A stretch of 28,368 bases of DNA from JAICJJ01 sp039809985 (lineage in GTDB: Bacteria; Chloroflexota; Chloroflexia; Thermomicrobiales; UBA6265), in NCBI GenBank assembly GCA_039809985.1, contig JBDHWC010000027.1:1-28368 (forward strand), given 5' to 3'. Below the pieces are notes generated by a model. The model had not been told where the DNA came from. It was given only the letters and a program-made list of their open reading frames with translations, and searched no databases. Shown one piece after another: positions 13,962 through 22,129 of the stretch (position 1 is its first letter; every line of letters starts with the position of its first letter). A program made the translations under genes and the position numbers.

Positions 13962-14294
13962 ATGACCCTCGACGACGCGATCCCCGACTCCGCCAACGCC
14001 AACCAGCGGCAGGCTCCCGACTTCGAGTGGCGGTCGTTCAGCCGCTTCGTCGCGGTCTACCCGGTCCGCTCCGGCTGGCAGGTGCTCTGGGGGCGGTACG
14101 AGGCCTTGGGCGCGGTCCGCAAGCTGGCGGGGTCCCGCGTCTACCCGGACCTCGACGGCGTGCGCGGCCGAGTGCTCGACGCCGTGCGCGAACTGACGAA
14201 GAACGACGCCGACCTCGTCCACGAGGCCGACGTCCTGATGGCGAAGACGTGGGTGCCTGACCGCGCTGTCGGCGCCCTGCCGGATCCGCTCTAG
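13962..14294 (+). CDS. Hypothetical protein, 110 aa, end of permease operon
   Basis: Starts 11 bases after the permease stop with GGCAGG just upstream, so it belongs to the same transcript. Soluble; no signal or membrane segment. It contains FEWRSFSRFVAVYPVRSGWQVLWGRYEALGAVRKLAGSR followed by a charged helical stretch ending with KTWVPDRAVG. I do not recognise the family and see no catalytic motif. Not a transporter ATPase. Amino-acid composition is balanced, which supports real coding. Confidence 0.65.
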   Translation: MTLDDAIPDSANANQRQAPDFEWRSFSRFVAVYPVRSGWQVLWGRYEALGAVRKLAGSRVYPDLDGVRGRVLDAVRELTKNDADLVHEADVLMAKTWVPDRAVGALPDPL

Positions 14295-14313
14295 CCGCGA
14301 ACGCCCGTCGCGT

Positions 14314-14325
14314 CCCCGCGCGGGG
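14314..14325. terminator. Short palindrome between convergent genes
   Basis: CCCCGCGCGGGG, a 12-bp perfect palindrome in the 31-bp gap between the permease operon and the protease gene. No T-run follows, so terminator function is only suggested by position. Confidence 0.3.
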
Positions 14326-15672
14326 TCACGGCGACGGCGAGCCGGGGTCGGCGACGTTGACGACGCCCTCGTCCCGCTTGTCCGGGTCCTTCTTCAGGTG
14401 GACCTGCTCACGGTCCGTCAGCAGCTTGGCCCGCACGTCCGCCGGCGACATGCTGCCCCCCGCGCCGGCGATCGCCAGTGCCGCCGCCCCGGACACCTGC
14501 GGCGCGGAGAAGCTGGTGCCGTCGGCCGAGCCGATGAACTCCTGCCCCGCGACCAGCACCTCGACCGACACCCCGGGGGCCGACAGAGTGACTGCCCCGC
14601 CGAAGTTGCTGAACCCGGCGAACCGGTCCTCCCCCGGCCCGACGATCTTGAACGCGGAGACCGTGACCACCTCCGCGTACGCGCCCGGCTTCACCCGCTT
14701 GGCCTTTGTCGCGTCGTTGCCGGCAGCGGCCACCACCGTCGCCCCGCCGTCGACGACCGAGCAGATCGCCAAATGCAGGTCATCCTTCATGCCGTCGGTG
14801 CAGGCCTTGCTCTTCACCTTCTTGCCGGGCGACGTGCCGAGGCTCATGTTGACCACCTGAATCCCTGCCCCGCCGCCGATGTTGTCGTTGACGAAGTTGA
14901 GACCGCAGAGCAGCGTCGACGTCGAGCCTCGGCCCCGGGCGTCGAACACCTTGACGCTCCAGAGGTTCGCCCCGGGCGCCACGCCCACCGACCCGTGGTC
15001 GTTGTCGAGCGCCCCGATGATCCCGGCCACCGACGTGCCGTGGGAGTAGCCGTCGCTGTCCCAGCCGACGTCGGTCGAGTCCGCGTCGGGCGCGCAGTTG
15101 TAGCCGCCCACGAGGTTCATGTCCCAGTCCGCCGTCGACCGGTCGATCCCGGTGTCGATCACCGCCACCGTGACATCGACGCGCTGGTCGACGCCGTCGA
15201 TCTGGGCGACCGAATTGCGCGTCGCCCCGATCCGTTTCAGGTAGTCCGGAACTTCCTGCGCGCCGGCCGCCAGCATCTCCGGCGCGGCCTCGGCCTGCAC
15301 CGCCGAGCTGACCGTGATCGGCTCGTCCGGCTCGACCGAGCGGACGTTGGCGTTCTTCCTGACCTGCGGCAGCACGTCCGGCGCGATCTTCGCCGCGAAT
15401 CCGCGGAACCCGTGCCGGTAGACGTGGCTGACTTGAATGCCGAGATTGCTGGCGAGTCGGTCCGCCACGGTCCCCGGGTCGGGGGCGTTCTTCGCCACCG
15501 CGACGATGTAGCGGTCGGTGACGTCACCCGGGTCGCCGACGGTCGACCGTACCGCGTCGGCGTCGACTCGGGCCACCGGGTGCCGGTTCTTCGCGTCGAC
15601 GACCGAGCCGAACAACGGGGCGAGCGCGACGGTCGCGACGAGCAGCACGAGCAACACCCGGATCCGGACCAT
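14326..15672 (-). CDS. Secreted subtilisin-like serine protease (S8)
   Basis: About 448 aa. Signal peptide MVRIRVLLVLLVATVALAPL (cleavage near residues 22-27), then an inhibitor-I9-like propeptide (DRYIVAVAKNAPDP ... VRSVEPDEP, ~53-118), then the S8 catalytic domain. The complete triad is visible: Asp ~173 in VAVIDTGID, His ~211 in SHGTSVAGII, Ser ~387 in GTSFSAPQVSGAAAL, with the oxyanion Asn ~319 in AAAGND. Several Cys (192, 256, 291, 304) may form disulfides. ATG at 15672 has GGAGG 8 bases upstream. It should self-activate after export and degrade extracellular protein; peptides so released could feed the nearby peptide permease, which is an inference from proximity only. Divergent from panE. 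Confidence 0.93.
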   Translation of the reverse strand: MVRIRVLLVLLVATVALAPLFGSVVDAKNRHPVARVDADAVRSTVGDPGDVTDRYIVAVAKNAPDPGTVADRLASNLGIQVSHVYRHGFRGFAAKIAPDVLPQVRKNANVRSVEPDEPITVSSAVQAEAAPEMLAAGAQEVPDYLKRIGATRNSVAQIDGVDQRVDVTVAVIDTGIDRSTADWDMNLVGGYNCAPDADSTDVGWDSDGYSHGTSVAGIIGALDNDHGSVGVAPGANLWSVKVFDARGRGSTSTLLCGLNFVNDNIGGGAGIQVVNMSLGTSPGKKVKSKACTDGMKDDLHLAICSVVDGGATVVAAAGNDATKAKRVKPGAYAEVVTVSAFKIVGPGEDRFAGFSNFGGAVTLSAPGVSVEVLVAGQEFIGSADGTSFSAPQVSGAAALAIAGAGGSMSPADVRAKLLTDREQVHLKKDPDKRDEGVVNVADPGSPSP

Positions 15673-15854
15673 GCGATGCCTCCGGGCGCGCTTCGCCCTT
15701 GTCGAGTCGGCCCGCGGACCGACGTGCTTGACGATAACCGTAACCCACGACGGCAGCCGACTGCCAGTCTACGGGCCCGTCCGCGTCCGCGCCGGGGTGC
15801 GTCGGACCAAGAGCCTCGGTCTGCTCCGGGCGAGCCGCATGCGAACATCCGCGG
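15673..15854. promoter_or_regulatory. Divergent region, protease / panE
   Basis: 182 bp that must carry two promoters; no convincing pair of boxes is seen. TTGACG at 15728-15733 lacks a -10 partner. An 18-bp near-palindrome centred on CCGCGG (15706-15723, one mismatch pair) could be an operator. Confidence 0.3.
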
Positions 15855-16832
15855 ATGAGCACGCTCCAAGACTGCCAGACCGGTACGATCGCCGTCCTTG
15901 GAGGCGGGGCGCTCGGCTCGTTGGTGGCCGCCCGTCTCGCAGCCGGCGGCGGCGGCCCGGTCGTCGTCAGCCGTCCTTCGCCCCATTTGGTCGAAGCGGC
16001 GCGGCGCGGAATCGTCGTCAGCGAACTCGACGGCAGCGCCCGCACCGTCCCCGTCCGCGTGGCGACCGACCCGGGCGCGGTCGCCACGGCCACGGTCCTG
16101 CTCGTCTGCGTCAAGACATGGGCCACCGCCGACGCGCTCGCGCCGCTCGCACCGTTCCTCCCGCCCGACGCGCTGGTGGTCAGCCTGCAGAACGGCCTCG
16201 GCAACGCCGAGCGGATCGCCGCCGCCCTTCCCGATCACGCCGGGCACGTGGCCCTGGGCGTCACCTCGCTCGGGGCGACGCGACCCGCACCGGGCGAGGT
16301 GCGGGTCGGCGGCAGCGGCCCGACCGTCATCGGGTACCCGGGTCGCCAACCGGACGACGCGTTGCGTCGCCTCGCCATCACGATGCGAGAAGCCGGGATG
16401 CCGACGGCGACCGTCGAGGACATCGACCGCTGGGTCTGGCGCAAACTGGCCGTCAACGCCGCGATCAACGGCCTCACCGCGCTCGCCGGCGTGCCGAACG
16501 GCCAGGTTGCCGCCGACCCGCGACTCCGGGCCGCGGCCGAGCAGATCGCCGCCGAGGTCGAGACGGTTGCCCTCGCCGAGGGCCACGACATCCCGGACGC
16601 CGTCCCCGCGGTGCTCGAGGTGGCGCGCGCCACCGCCGCCAACCGGTCGTCGATGCTGCAGGACCTCGAGGCCGGTCGTCGGACCGAGGTCGACGCGATC
16701 CACGGGGCCGTGGTCGAGCGGGCGGCCCGCCACGGCATCGTCGTTCCCGCCACAGAACTGGTCTGGGCCTTGGTCAGCGCGCGCTCGGCGTCGCATCATG
16801 AGGGGAACAGACGCGAGGAGGCGTTGCCATGA
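15855..16832 (+). CDS. panE: 2-dehydropantoate 2-reductase (ketopantoate reductase)
   Basis: About 325 aa. Reduces ketopantoate to pantoate with NADPH in vitamin B5 synthesis. Rossmann motif GGGALG (~16-21); catalytic Lys ~197 in WRKLAVNAAINGLTAL with the accompanying Asn 201 and 205; C-terminal NRSSMLQDLEAGRRTEVD (Ser ~267, Glu ~278), which binds substrate. The first panE-like region begins at residue 11, so the ATG at 15855 adds a short tail; no ribosome site precedes it, leaving the start less certain. It overlaps panB by ATGA and heads a five-gene coupled operon. Having panE, panB and panC together confirms the assignment. Confidence 0.93.
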   Translation: MSTLQDCQTGTIAVLGGGALGSLVAARLAAGGGGPVVVSRPSPHLVEAARRGIVVSELDGSARTVPVRVATDPGAVATATVLLVCVKTWATADALAPLAPFLPPDALVVSLQNGLGNAERIAAALPDHAGHVALGVTSLGATRPAPGEVRVGGSGPTVIGYPGRQPDDALRRLAITMREAGMPTATVEDIDRWVWRKLAVNAAINGLTALAGVPNGQVAADPRLRAAAEQIAAEVETVALAEGHDIPDAVPAVLEVARATAANRSSMLQDLEAGRRTEVDAIHGAVVERAARHGIVVPATELVWALVSARSASHHEGNRREEALP

Positions 16833-17698
16833 CCACCGCGCCGATCCCGATCCGCCGACGCAAGCTGACCGTGCCCGAACTGCGCGACGGCGAGCGACGC
16901 GAGCCGCTGGTGATGGTCTCGACCTACGACATGCCGTTCGCGCGTCTCGCAGAGGAAGCCGGGGTCGACCTGATCCTCGTCGGCGACTCGCTCGGCATGG
17001 TGGTGCTCGGCTACGAGTCGACGGTGCCGGTGACGATGGAGGAAATGATCCATCACTGCCGCGCGGTCGTCCGCGGCGCGCCGAACACCCACGTCGTCTG
17101 CGACCTGCCGTTCCTCAGCTACCACCTCGACGACCGGCAGGCGATCGAGAACGCCGGCCGCCTGCTGAAGGAGGGCGGGTCCGACTCCGTCAAGCTGGAG
17201 GGCGGCCGCGGCATGGCGTCGCGGATTCGCGCCGTCGTCGGCGCGGGCATCCCGGTCGTCGGCCACATCGGACTGACGCCGCAGACGGTCGGCACGCTCG
17301 GCGGCTACAAGGTGCAAGGGCGGGACGCCGACTCGGCCGGCACGCTGATCGACGACGCGCTCTGGGTGGCCGAGGCAGGAATCTGCGCCTTGGTGATCGA
17401 GGCGGTGCCGGACGAGGTCGCGGCGATCATCACCGAGCGCGTGCCGGTGCCGACGATCGGGATCGGCGCGGGGCCGTTCTGCGACGGGCAGGTGCTCGTC
17501 GGCCACGACCTGCTCGGCTTCGGCGACGCGCCGACGCCGCGGTTCGTCCGCCGCTACGCCGAACTCGGCAGCGAGATCCGCAGCGCCTTCGGCCAGTACG
17601 CCGCCGACGTCCGCGCCGGTCGGTTCCCCGGTCCGGACGAGTCGTTCCACCTCAAGCCCGAGGTCGCGGCGCAACTCGGCGCGGCACGGCGCGGGTGA
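16829..17698 (+). CDS. panB: Ketopantoate hydroxymethyltransferase
   Basis: About 289 aa. Adds a hydroxymethyl group from methylene-tetrahydrofolate to 2-ketoisovalerate, giving ketopantoate; first committed step of pantothenate synthesis. Active-site residues: Asp ~53 and Ser ~54 in LVGDSLGM, Asp ~92 in VCDLPF, Lys ~122 and Glu ~124 in VKLEGG, catalytic Glu ~191 in ALVIEAVP, and the ending motif TIGIGAGPFCDGQVLVGHDLLG. Metal and substrate ligands are all intact. ATG at 16829 lies inside the panE stop (ATGA) with GAGGAGG about 9 bases upstream; its own stop overlaps panC as GTGA. Confidence 0.96.
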   Translation: MTTAPIPIRRRKLTVPELRDGERREPLVMVSTYDMPFARLAEEAGVDLILVGDSLGMVVLGYESTVPVTMEEMIHHCRAVVRGAPNTHVVCDLPFLSYHLDDRQAIENAGRLLKEGGSDSVKLEGGRGMASRIRAVVGAGIPVVGHIGLTPQTVGTLGGYKVQGRDADSAGTLIDDALWVAEAGICALVIEAVPDEVAAIITERVPVPTIGIGAGPFCDGQVLVGHDLLGFGDAPTPRFVRRYAELGSEIRSAFGQYAADVRAGRFPGPDESFHLKPEVAAQLGAARRG

Positions 17699-18540
17699 GC
17701 ACCCTCCCGATCCTGACCACCCGCGAGGCGGTCCGCGCCCGGTTCGCCGGGCCGCGTCCCGGCTTGGTGCCGACCATGGGCGCGCTCCACGCCGGCCACG
17801 CGGCACTGATCGAGCGCTGCGCCGCGGAGAACGCCGCGACGGTCGTCAGCATCTTCGTCAATCCGACCCAGTTCACCGACGCCGCCGACCTCGCCGCCTA
17901 CCCTCGCCCGATGGAGCGCGACATCGCGGTCGCCGCCGCCTCGGGCGCGACCGCCGTCTTTGCCCCGTCGGCCTCGGAGGTCTACCCGGCGGGCTTTGCC
18001 ACGACGGTGTCCGTCACCAAACTCGCCGAACGGTGGGAGGGCGCGGCCCGTCCCGACCATTTCGCCGGGGTCGCGACCGTGGTGTCGATCCTGCTGAACA
18101 TCGTCCGGCCAGTCCGCAGCTACTTCGGGGAGAAGGACTTCCAGCAGTTGCAGATCGTGCGCCGGATGCACCGCGATCTCGCGCTGCCGGGGGAGATCGT
18201 CGGGTGCGAGACCGTGCGCGACGCCGACGGCCTCGCCCTCTCGTCGCGCAACCAGCGTCTCTCGCGCGGCGACCGCGCCCTCGCCGCGGCATTCCCGGCG
18301 GCGCTGTTCGCCGTTCAGGCGCTCGCCAACTCGGGCGAGACCTCGTCGGACGCGCTCGAGGCGGTCGGCCGCGCCCGGCTTGCCGGCGTGCCGGGGATGA
18401 CCGTCGACTACCTCGTGGTCGTCGACGGCGGAACGCTGGAGCCGGTGCCGAGTCTCGTGCCCGGTGCCCGACTGCTCGCCGCGGTGCGGCTCGGCGGCGT
18501 CCGGCTGCTCGACAATCTTCCGCTGGAATCCGCGTCGTGA
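17695..18540 (+). CDS. panC: Pantothenate synthetase
   Basis: About 281 aa. Condenses pantoate with beta-alanine using ATP through a pantoyl-adenylate. Motifs: PTMGALHAGHAALI (nucleotide-binding HxGH, His ~32 and 35), VSIFVNPTQF, YPR, RPDHFAGVATVV, YFGEKDFQQLQIVRRM and the KMSKS-like DGLALSSRN (~179-186). Starts GTG within the panB stop (GTGA) and ends by overlapping the phosphatase start, again as GTGA. No aspartate decarboxylase (panD) for beta-alanine is present in the window. Confidence 0.96.
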   Translation: MSTLPILTTREAVRARFAGPRPGLVPTMGALHAGHAALIERCAAENAATVVSIFVNPTQFTDAADLAAYPRPMERDIAVAAASGATAVFAPSASEVYPAGFATTVSVTKLAERWEGAARPDHFAGVATVVSILLNIVRPVRSYFGEKDFQQLQIVRRMHRDLALPGEIVGCETVRDADGLALSSRNQRLSRGDRALAAAFPAALFAVQALANSGETSSDALEAVGRARLAGVPGMTVDYLVVVDGGTLEPVPSLVPGARLLAAVRLGGVRLLDNLPLESAS

Positions 18541-19286
18541 GCGCTGGCAACCTGCTCGCCGAGATCGGCATCGCCAAGACCAACAAGTACGCCAGCCGCG
18601 AGAGCGGCGACACCGCCGAGTTGGTCGAGCGCCCCGAGGGCGGCATCTCCGTCGTCCTCTGCGACGGCCAAGGCACCGGCCGGGCGGCCAAGACCCTCAG
18701 CATGCTGGCCACCAGCAAGGCGGTCGCCTTGCTGAAGGAAGGCGTCCGTGACGGCGCGGTCGCCCGCGCCGTCAGCGACCACCTCGTCGCCTTCCGCCAC
18801 GGTCAGGTCAGCGCGACGCTCGACGTGGTCAGCCTCGACCCGCGTCGCGACGTGGTCGGCATCACCCGCTTCAGCAGTCTGCCCCTTGTCGTCTGCCGCG
18901 ACAGCGCCTGCGCGACCGTGGAGGCCACCGCCGACCCGGCGGGCCGGCAGTCGCTGGCCGAGCCTGCCGCTTTGGAGGTCCCGGTCGACGCTGACCTGAC
19001 GGTGGTCGTGGTGTCGGACGGCATCGTCCACGCCGGGATGCGTGGCGGTGCCCCGTTCGACGTGGCGGGTGCAGTTGCCGCCGCACTCGGACAGAGCGCC
19101 TCCGCCATCGCCGACGCCGTGCTCGACGCCGCGGTCGCGTCTGACCATGGCCGCCCCAACGACGACATGTCAGTGGTCGCCGTCTGCGTCCGCCGGCACG
19201 ACGAGAGCCCGGCGGTGCGTCGGCTCTCTGCCCGCGTCCCGTTCACCGAGCTGCCGCGCGCCGCCAACGGAGGCCCCCTTGGCTGA
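18537..19286 (+). CDS. SpoIIE/PP2C-type protein phosphatase, stand-alone
   Basis: About 249 aa holding a single PP2C-like (SpoIIE/RsbU) domain with no sensor domain. Metal-binding motifs: CDGQGTGRAAKTLSMLATSKAV (Asp ~43), VVSDGIVHAG (Asp ~161) and PNDDMSVVAV (Asp ~209-210). Known relatives dephosphorylate serine on anti-sigma-factor antagonists. The GTG at 18537 overlaps the panC stop as GTGA, so translation is coupled to the pantothenate genes, an unusual place for such an enzyme. No anti-sigma kinase or STAS antagonist lies nearby. It overlaps the next gene by 8 bases. Target is unknown; catalytic competence is inferred from intact metal ligands. Confidence 0.8.
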   Translation: MSAGNLLAEIGIAKTNKYASRESGDTAELVERPEGGISVVLCDGQGTGRAAKTLSMLATSKAVALLKEGVRDGAVARAVSDHLVAFRHGQVSATLDVVSLDPRRDVVGITRFSSLPLVVCRDSACATVEATADPAGRQSLAEPAALEVPVDADLTVVVVSDGIVHAGMRGGAPFDVAGAVAAALGQSASAIADAVLDAAVASDHGRPNDDMSVVAVCVRRHDESPAVRRLSARVPFTELPRAANGGPLG

Positions 19287-19653
19287 GCAGCATCTCTCGC
19301 CCGTCCAGCCCGGCTCGCCGCGGATCGTCGTCGTCGGACCGTGCGCCTCCGGCAAGACGACGCTGGTGCGCGGCCTGCGCCGTCTCGGCTACGACGCCGC
19401 CGTCTGCGGCCAGGAGCACAGCGACATCCCGACCCTCTGGCGGCACACCGGCCCCGACATCGTCATCGCGCTGCACGCGGAACTGGCCACCATCCGCCAG
19501 CGGCGCGGCAGCACATGGCCGGAATGGCTCTACCATCGCCAGAACGAGCGGCTCGCCTCGGCCCGCGAAGCCGCCAGCATCCGGATCGACACGTCGCGCC
19601 TCGACCGCGACGCCGCGCTCGACTGGGCGGCCAGCCGTCTGCCCCGCCGCTGA
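19279..19653 (+). CDS. Small P-loop NTPase/kinase-like protein, 124 aa
   Basis: Last gene of the pan operon. A Walker A motif GPCASGKTTLV (~20-30) starts a short Rossmann-like fold: RLGYDAAVCGQEHSDIPTLW, then DIVIALHAELATIRQRRG, possibly Walker B-like, and an Arg-rich helix (YHRQNERLASAREAASIRID) like the lid of small kinases. TTG at 19279 is chosen because GGAGG lies 5 bases upstream; it overlaps the phosphatase end by 8 bases. Size and layout suggest a small nucleotide-dependent kinase or switch, perhaps the counterpart of the phosphatase, but no substrate motif is recognised. Confidence 0.7.
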   Translation: MAEQHLSPVQPGSPRIVVVGPCASGKTTLVRGLRRLGYDAAVCGQEHSDIPTLWRHTGPDIVIALHAELATIRQRRGSTWPEWLYHRQNERLASAREAASIRIDTSRLDRDAALDWAASRLPRR

Positions 19654-19693
19654 GGACACGTCGCGGCGACATCGACATCCCGCCGCCGTCGTG

Positions 19694-20362
19694 TCAGTTC
19701 AGCGACAGGTTGGCGCCCGGGTGCTCGACGCCGACGCCACCGATGCCCGTCCGCTTCAGCAGCAACCGCTCACGGCGCAGCGTGCTGTTCAGGGAGAGCA
19801 GACGGTGGACTGCGGTCGGCGCTTCCAACAGCGCCTGCTTCTGCCGCGAACCAAGCGGCAGGCGCGCCAGCAGGGCGTACCCGAGGTCGACCGCGTCGCT
19901 CGGCAGTTCGTCCCGCTCGATCGGCGTGCCGACGGCGGCCTGCAAGACGTCGAGGTAGCGCCCGTAGGCGTGACCCGTCGACTCCGCCAGTTCGGAAACC
20001 GACCGTCCGTCCGGCGCGGGCCCGACCGGCTCGTCGAGCCAGTCCACGTTCGCCATGTGGTAGCCGCGCTCCCAGTCGCCCTCCGCGATCCGAAACCGGC
20101 GACGACCGCGCACGATCAGGTCGTAGCGCCCGTCGGGGTAGCGCCCCGACCCGACGAGCGCCGCGACGGTGCCGACCCGGTGCATCTCCGGTTGCTCGCC
20201 GACCTCCCGCCCCGATTTCGTCAGGACGACCCCGAACAGGTGCTCCTCGCCCTGCCGGTCGCGCAACATCCGCCGGTAGCGTTGCTCGAAGACGTGGATC
20301 GGCAGCAGCATCCGCGGCACGAGGACCACGCCGAGCGGGAAGATCGGGATGCGCTCGCTCAT
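19694..20362 (-). CDS. LON substrate-binding-domain protein
   Basis: About 222 aa consisting of only the N-terminal domain of Lon protease, without the ATPase or protease parts. Opening IPIFPLGVVLVPRMLLPIHVFEQRYRRML is the family hallmark, followed by FGVVL, VGTVAALVGSGRYPDGRYDLIVRGRRRFRI and a helical C-terminal bundle. Such stand-alone proteins are common; their role is poorly known (substrate recognition or chaperone-like, inference). ATG at 20362 with GAGGA 7 bases upstream. Divergent from the solute-binding protein gene (81-bp gap) and convergent with the pan operon (40-bp gap). Confidence 0.88.
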   Translation of the reverse strand: MSERIPIFPLGVVLVPRMLLPIHVFEQRYRRMLRDRQGEEHLFGVVLTKSGREVGEQPEMHRVGTVAALVGSGRYPDGRYDLIVRGRRRFRIAEGDWERGYHMANVDWLDEPVGPAPDGRSVSELAESTGHAYGRYLDVLQAAVGTPIERDELPSDAVDLGYALLARLPLGSRQKQALLEAPTAVHRLLSLNSTLRRERLLLKRTGIGGVGVEHPGANLSLN

Positions 20363-20407
20363 GACGAATCCTCAAGGCGTCCGTGCCCGGTCGGAAGGCG
20401 GCACGGT

Positions 20408-20436
20408 TTGTCCCATCCCGCCAACGCCTCTATCAT
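20408..20436 (+). promoter_or_regulatory. Leaderless-type promoter of the binding-protein operon
   Basis: TTGTCC (20408-20413), a 17-base spacer and TATCAT (20431-20436). The -10 box ends 7 bases before the ATG at 20444 and no Shine-Dalgarno is present, so the mRNA probably begins at or beside the start codon. Confidence 0.65.
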
Positions 20437-20443
20437 CCGCGGC

Positions 20444-22129
20444 ATGAGCAATCCTGCCCACGGGCGAGACGCCCGCTACGCTACCACGACGAGTCGTCGC
20501 GGTTTTCTGGTCGGCGTGTCGCTCCTCGCCATCGGCCCGGCGCTCACCGCGCGGGCGCAGGCGACGCCGCAGGCAGGCGGGCCCACCGTCGTCACCGGCT
20601 CCAAGCGGAAGGTGGACGCCACGTCGTCCGGCGAGCAGCGGTTGCGCCTCGCCGGCCCGGTGGTCGACCCGGTGACCATCGACCCCGCCGGCATCAACGA
20701 CATCACGACCGCCTTCCTCGCCCGGCAGGTCTTCGCCGGCCTGGTCCGCTTCGACGAGGACCTGAACCCGATCCCCGACCTCGCCCAGCGCATCGAGATC
20801 AGCGAGGACGGCCTCACCTACCGGTTCGAACTCTGGCCTGACGCCACCTACGCCGACGGCACCCCGATCGTCGCCGACGACGTGGTCAAGGCGATCAGCC
20901 GCGCCCTCAACCCGCAGGACGGCACGCCGATCAGCGACCGCAGCGGCCCGACCTTCCTCTCCGACATCGCCGGCGCGGACCAGCTCGTCTCGGGCGAGGC
21001 GGTCACGCTCACCGGGGCGACGGTGATCGACGACCGGACGCTTGAACTGGCGCTCACCGCGCCGCAGGCGACGTTCCTGATGAAACTCGCCGCGCCGCAG
21101 GCCGCCGTCGCCGACCCGCGCGACGTCGCCAAGGGCGGCGACTGGTGGAAGTCGCCGAACGCCTCCGGCCCCTTCAAGGTCGGGGCCTGGAAGCCGGGCG
21201 AGCAGCTGCTGCTCGCGGCCAACGACCGTTACGTCCTCGGCCGGCCGACGCTCGACAACGTCGACCTCCGGCTCGGGCCCAGCGCGTCCAACGCTTGGAA
21301 CCTGTTCCAGGCCGGACAGATCGACGCCGCCGACGTGCCGATCAACGCGCTCGACAGCGTGCTCGACCCGGCCAGCCCGCTCGCCAGCACCCTCGTTAAG
21401 GTTCCCTACTTCTCGACGGAGTACATCGCCTTCCGCACCGACGTCGAGCCGCTCGACGACCCCCACGTCCGTCGTGCCATCCTCCTCGCCTACCCGCGCG
21501 ACAAGGTGGCCGAAGTGACTCTCGCCGGCCGCGCCGAGCCGGGCGACAGTTTCATCCCGCCCGGGATGCTCGGCCGCGACTGGCCGTCGGTCCTCCCCGA
21601 CCACGATGTTGAGGCGGCTCGGCAGGAGATCGCCAAGTCGCGCTACGGCTCGGCCGACAAGGTGCCGGCCATCGAGATCTACGCCGCCAACCCGACCTTC
21701 CCGCAGTCGCTGCGGGACGTCCTGAAGCAGGACCTCGGTCTCACGGTCGACGTCATCGACGTCGAGTGGCAGACCTTCATGAAGGGGCTCGGGCAGCAGT
21801 CGTTCCCGGCCTACGACCTCTCTTGGATCGCCGACTACCCCGACCCGGAGAACTTCCTCGGCTTCCTCTTCGGCACCGGCAGCGCCAGCAACTACTCCGG
21901 CTACTCGAACCCCGCGTTCGACGCCCTCCTCGACGAGGCGGCCCTCACCCTCGACACCGACGCGCGGGCCGACCTCTACGCCAAGGCGCAGGACGTCCTG
22001 CTCGGCGACAACGTGGTGCTGCCGCTCTACCACGACGTGCGGTACTCCCTCGTCAAGCCGACGGTCCACGGCTACCACATCACCCCGATCGGGGTGCTCG
22101 AGCTCGACGGCGTCTGGATCCAGCAATGA
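20444..22129 (+). CDS. ABC solute-binding protein, family 5, Tat-exported
   Basis: About 561 aa extracytoplasmic receptor of the peptide/nickel importer type. The N-terminus TTTSRRGFLVGVSLLAIGPALTA is a twin-arginine signal (Arg ~18-19), with cleavage after ARAQA (~40). No lipobox Cys follows, so how it stays at the membrane is unclear. Family marks: LVRFDEDLNPIPDLAQRIEISEDGLTYRFEL, DGTPIVADDVVKAISRAL, and late YDLSWIADYPDPENFL and SGYSNPAFDALLDEA. ATG at 20444 is favoured by the promoter spacing and the signal peptide. Its stop overlaps the acetyltransferase start (ATGA). The DppB/DppC-like permeases at 11997-13950 are candidate partners; no ATPase is visible. Confidence 0.92.
   Translation: MSNPAHGRDARYATTTSRRGFLVGVSLLAIGPALTARAQATPQAGGPTVVTGSKRKVDATSSGEQRLRLAGPVVDPVTIDPAGINDITTAFLARQVFAGLVRFDEDLNPIPDLAQRIEISEDGLTYRFELWPDATYADGTPIVADDVVKAISRALNPQDGTPISDRSGPTFLSDIAGADQLVSGEAVTLTGATVIDDRTLELALTAPQATFLMKLAAPQAAVADPRDVAKGGDWWKSPNASGPFKVGAWKPGEQLLLAANDRYVLGRPTLDNVDLRLGPSASNAWNLFQAGQIDAADVPINALDSVLDPASPLASTLVKVPYFSTEYIAFRTDVEPLDDPHVRRAILLAYPRDKVAEVTLAGRAEPGDSFIPPGMLGRDWPSVLPDHDVEAARQEIAKSRYGSADKVPAIEIYAANPTFPQSLRDVLKQDLGLTVDVIDVEWQTFMKGLGQQSFPAYDLSWIADYPDPENFLGFLFGTGSASNYSGYSNPAFDALLDEAALTLDTDARADLYAKAQDVLLGDNVVLPLYHDVRYSLVKPTVHGYHITPIGVLELDGVWIQQ

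Noticed and set aside
15898..18540. An 880-codon plus-strand open frame ending as panC.
   Set aside because: Its first three quarters overlap panE and panB out of frame and have shadow composition; panC starts at the GTG at 17695.
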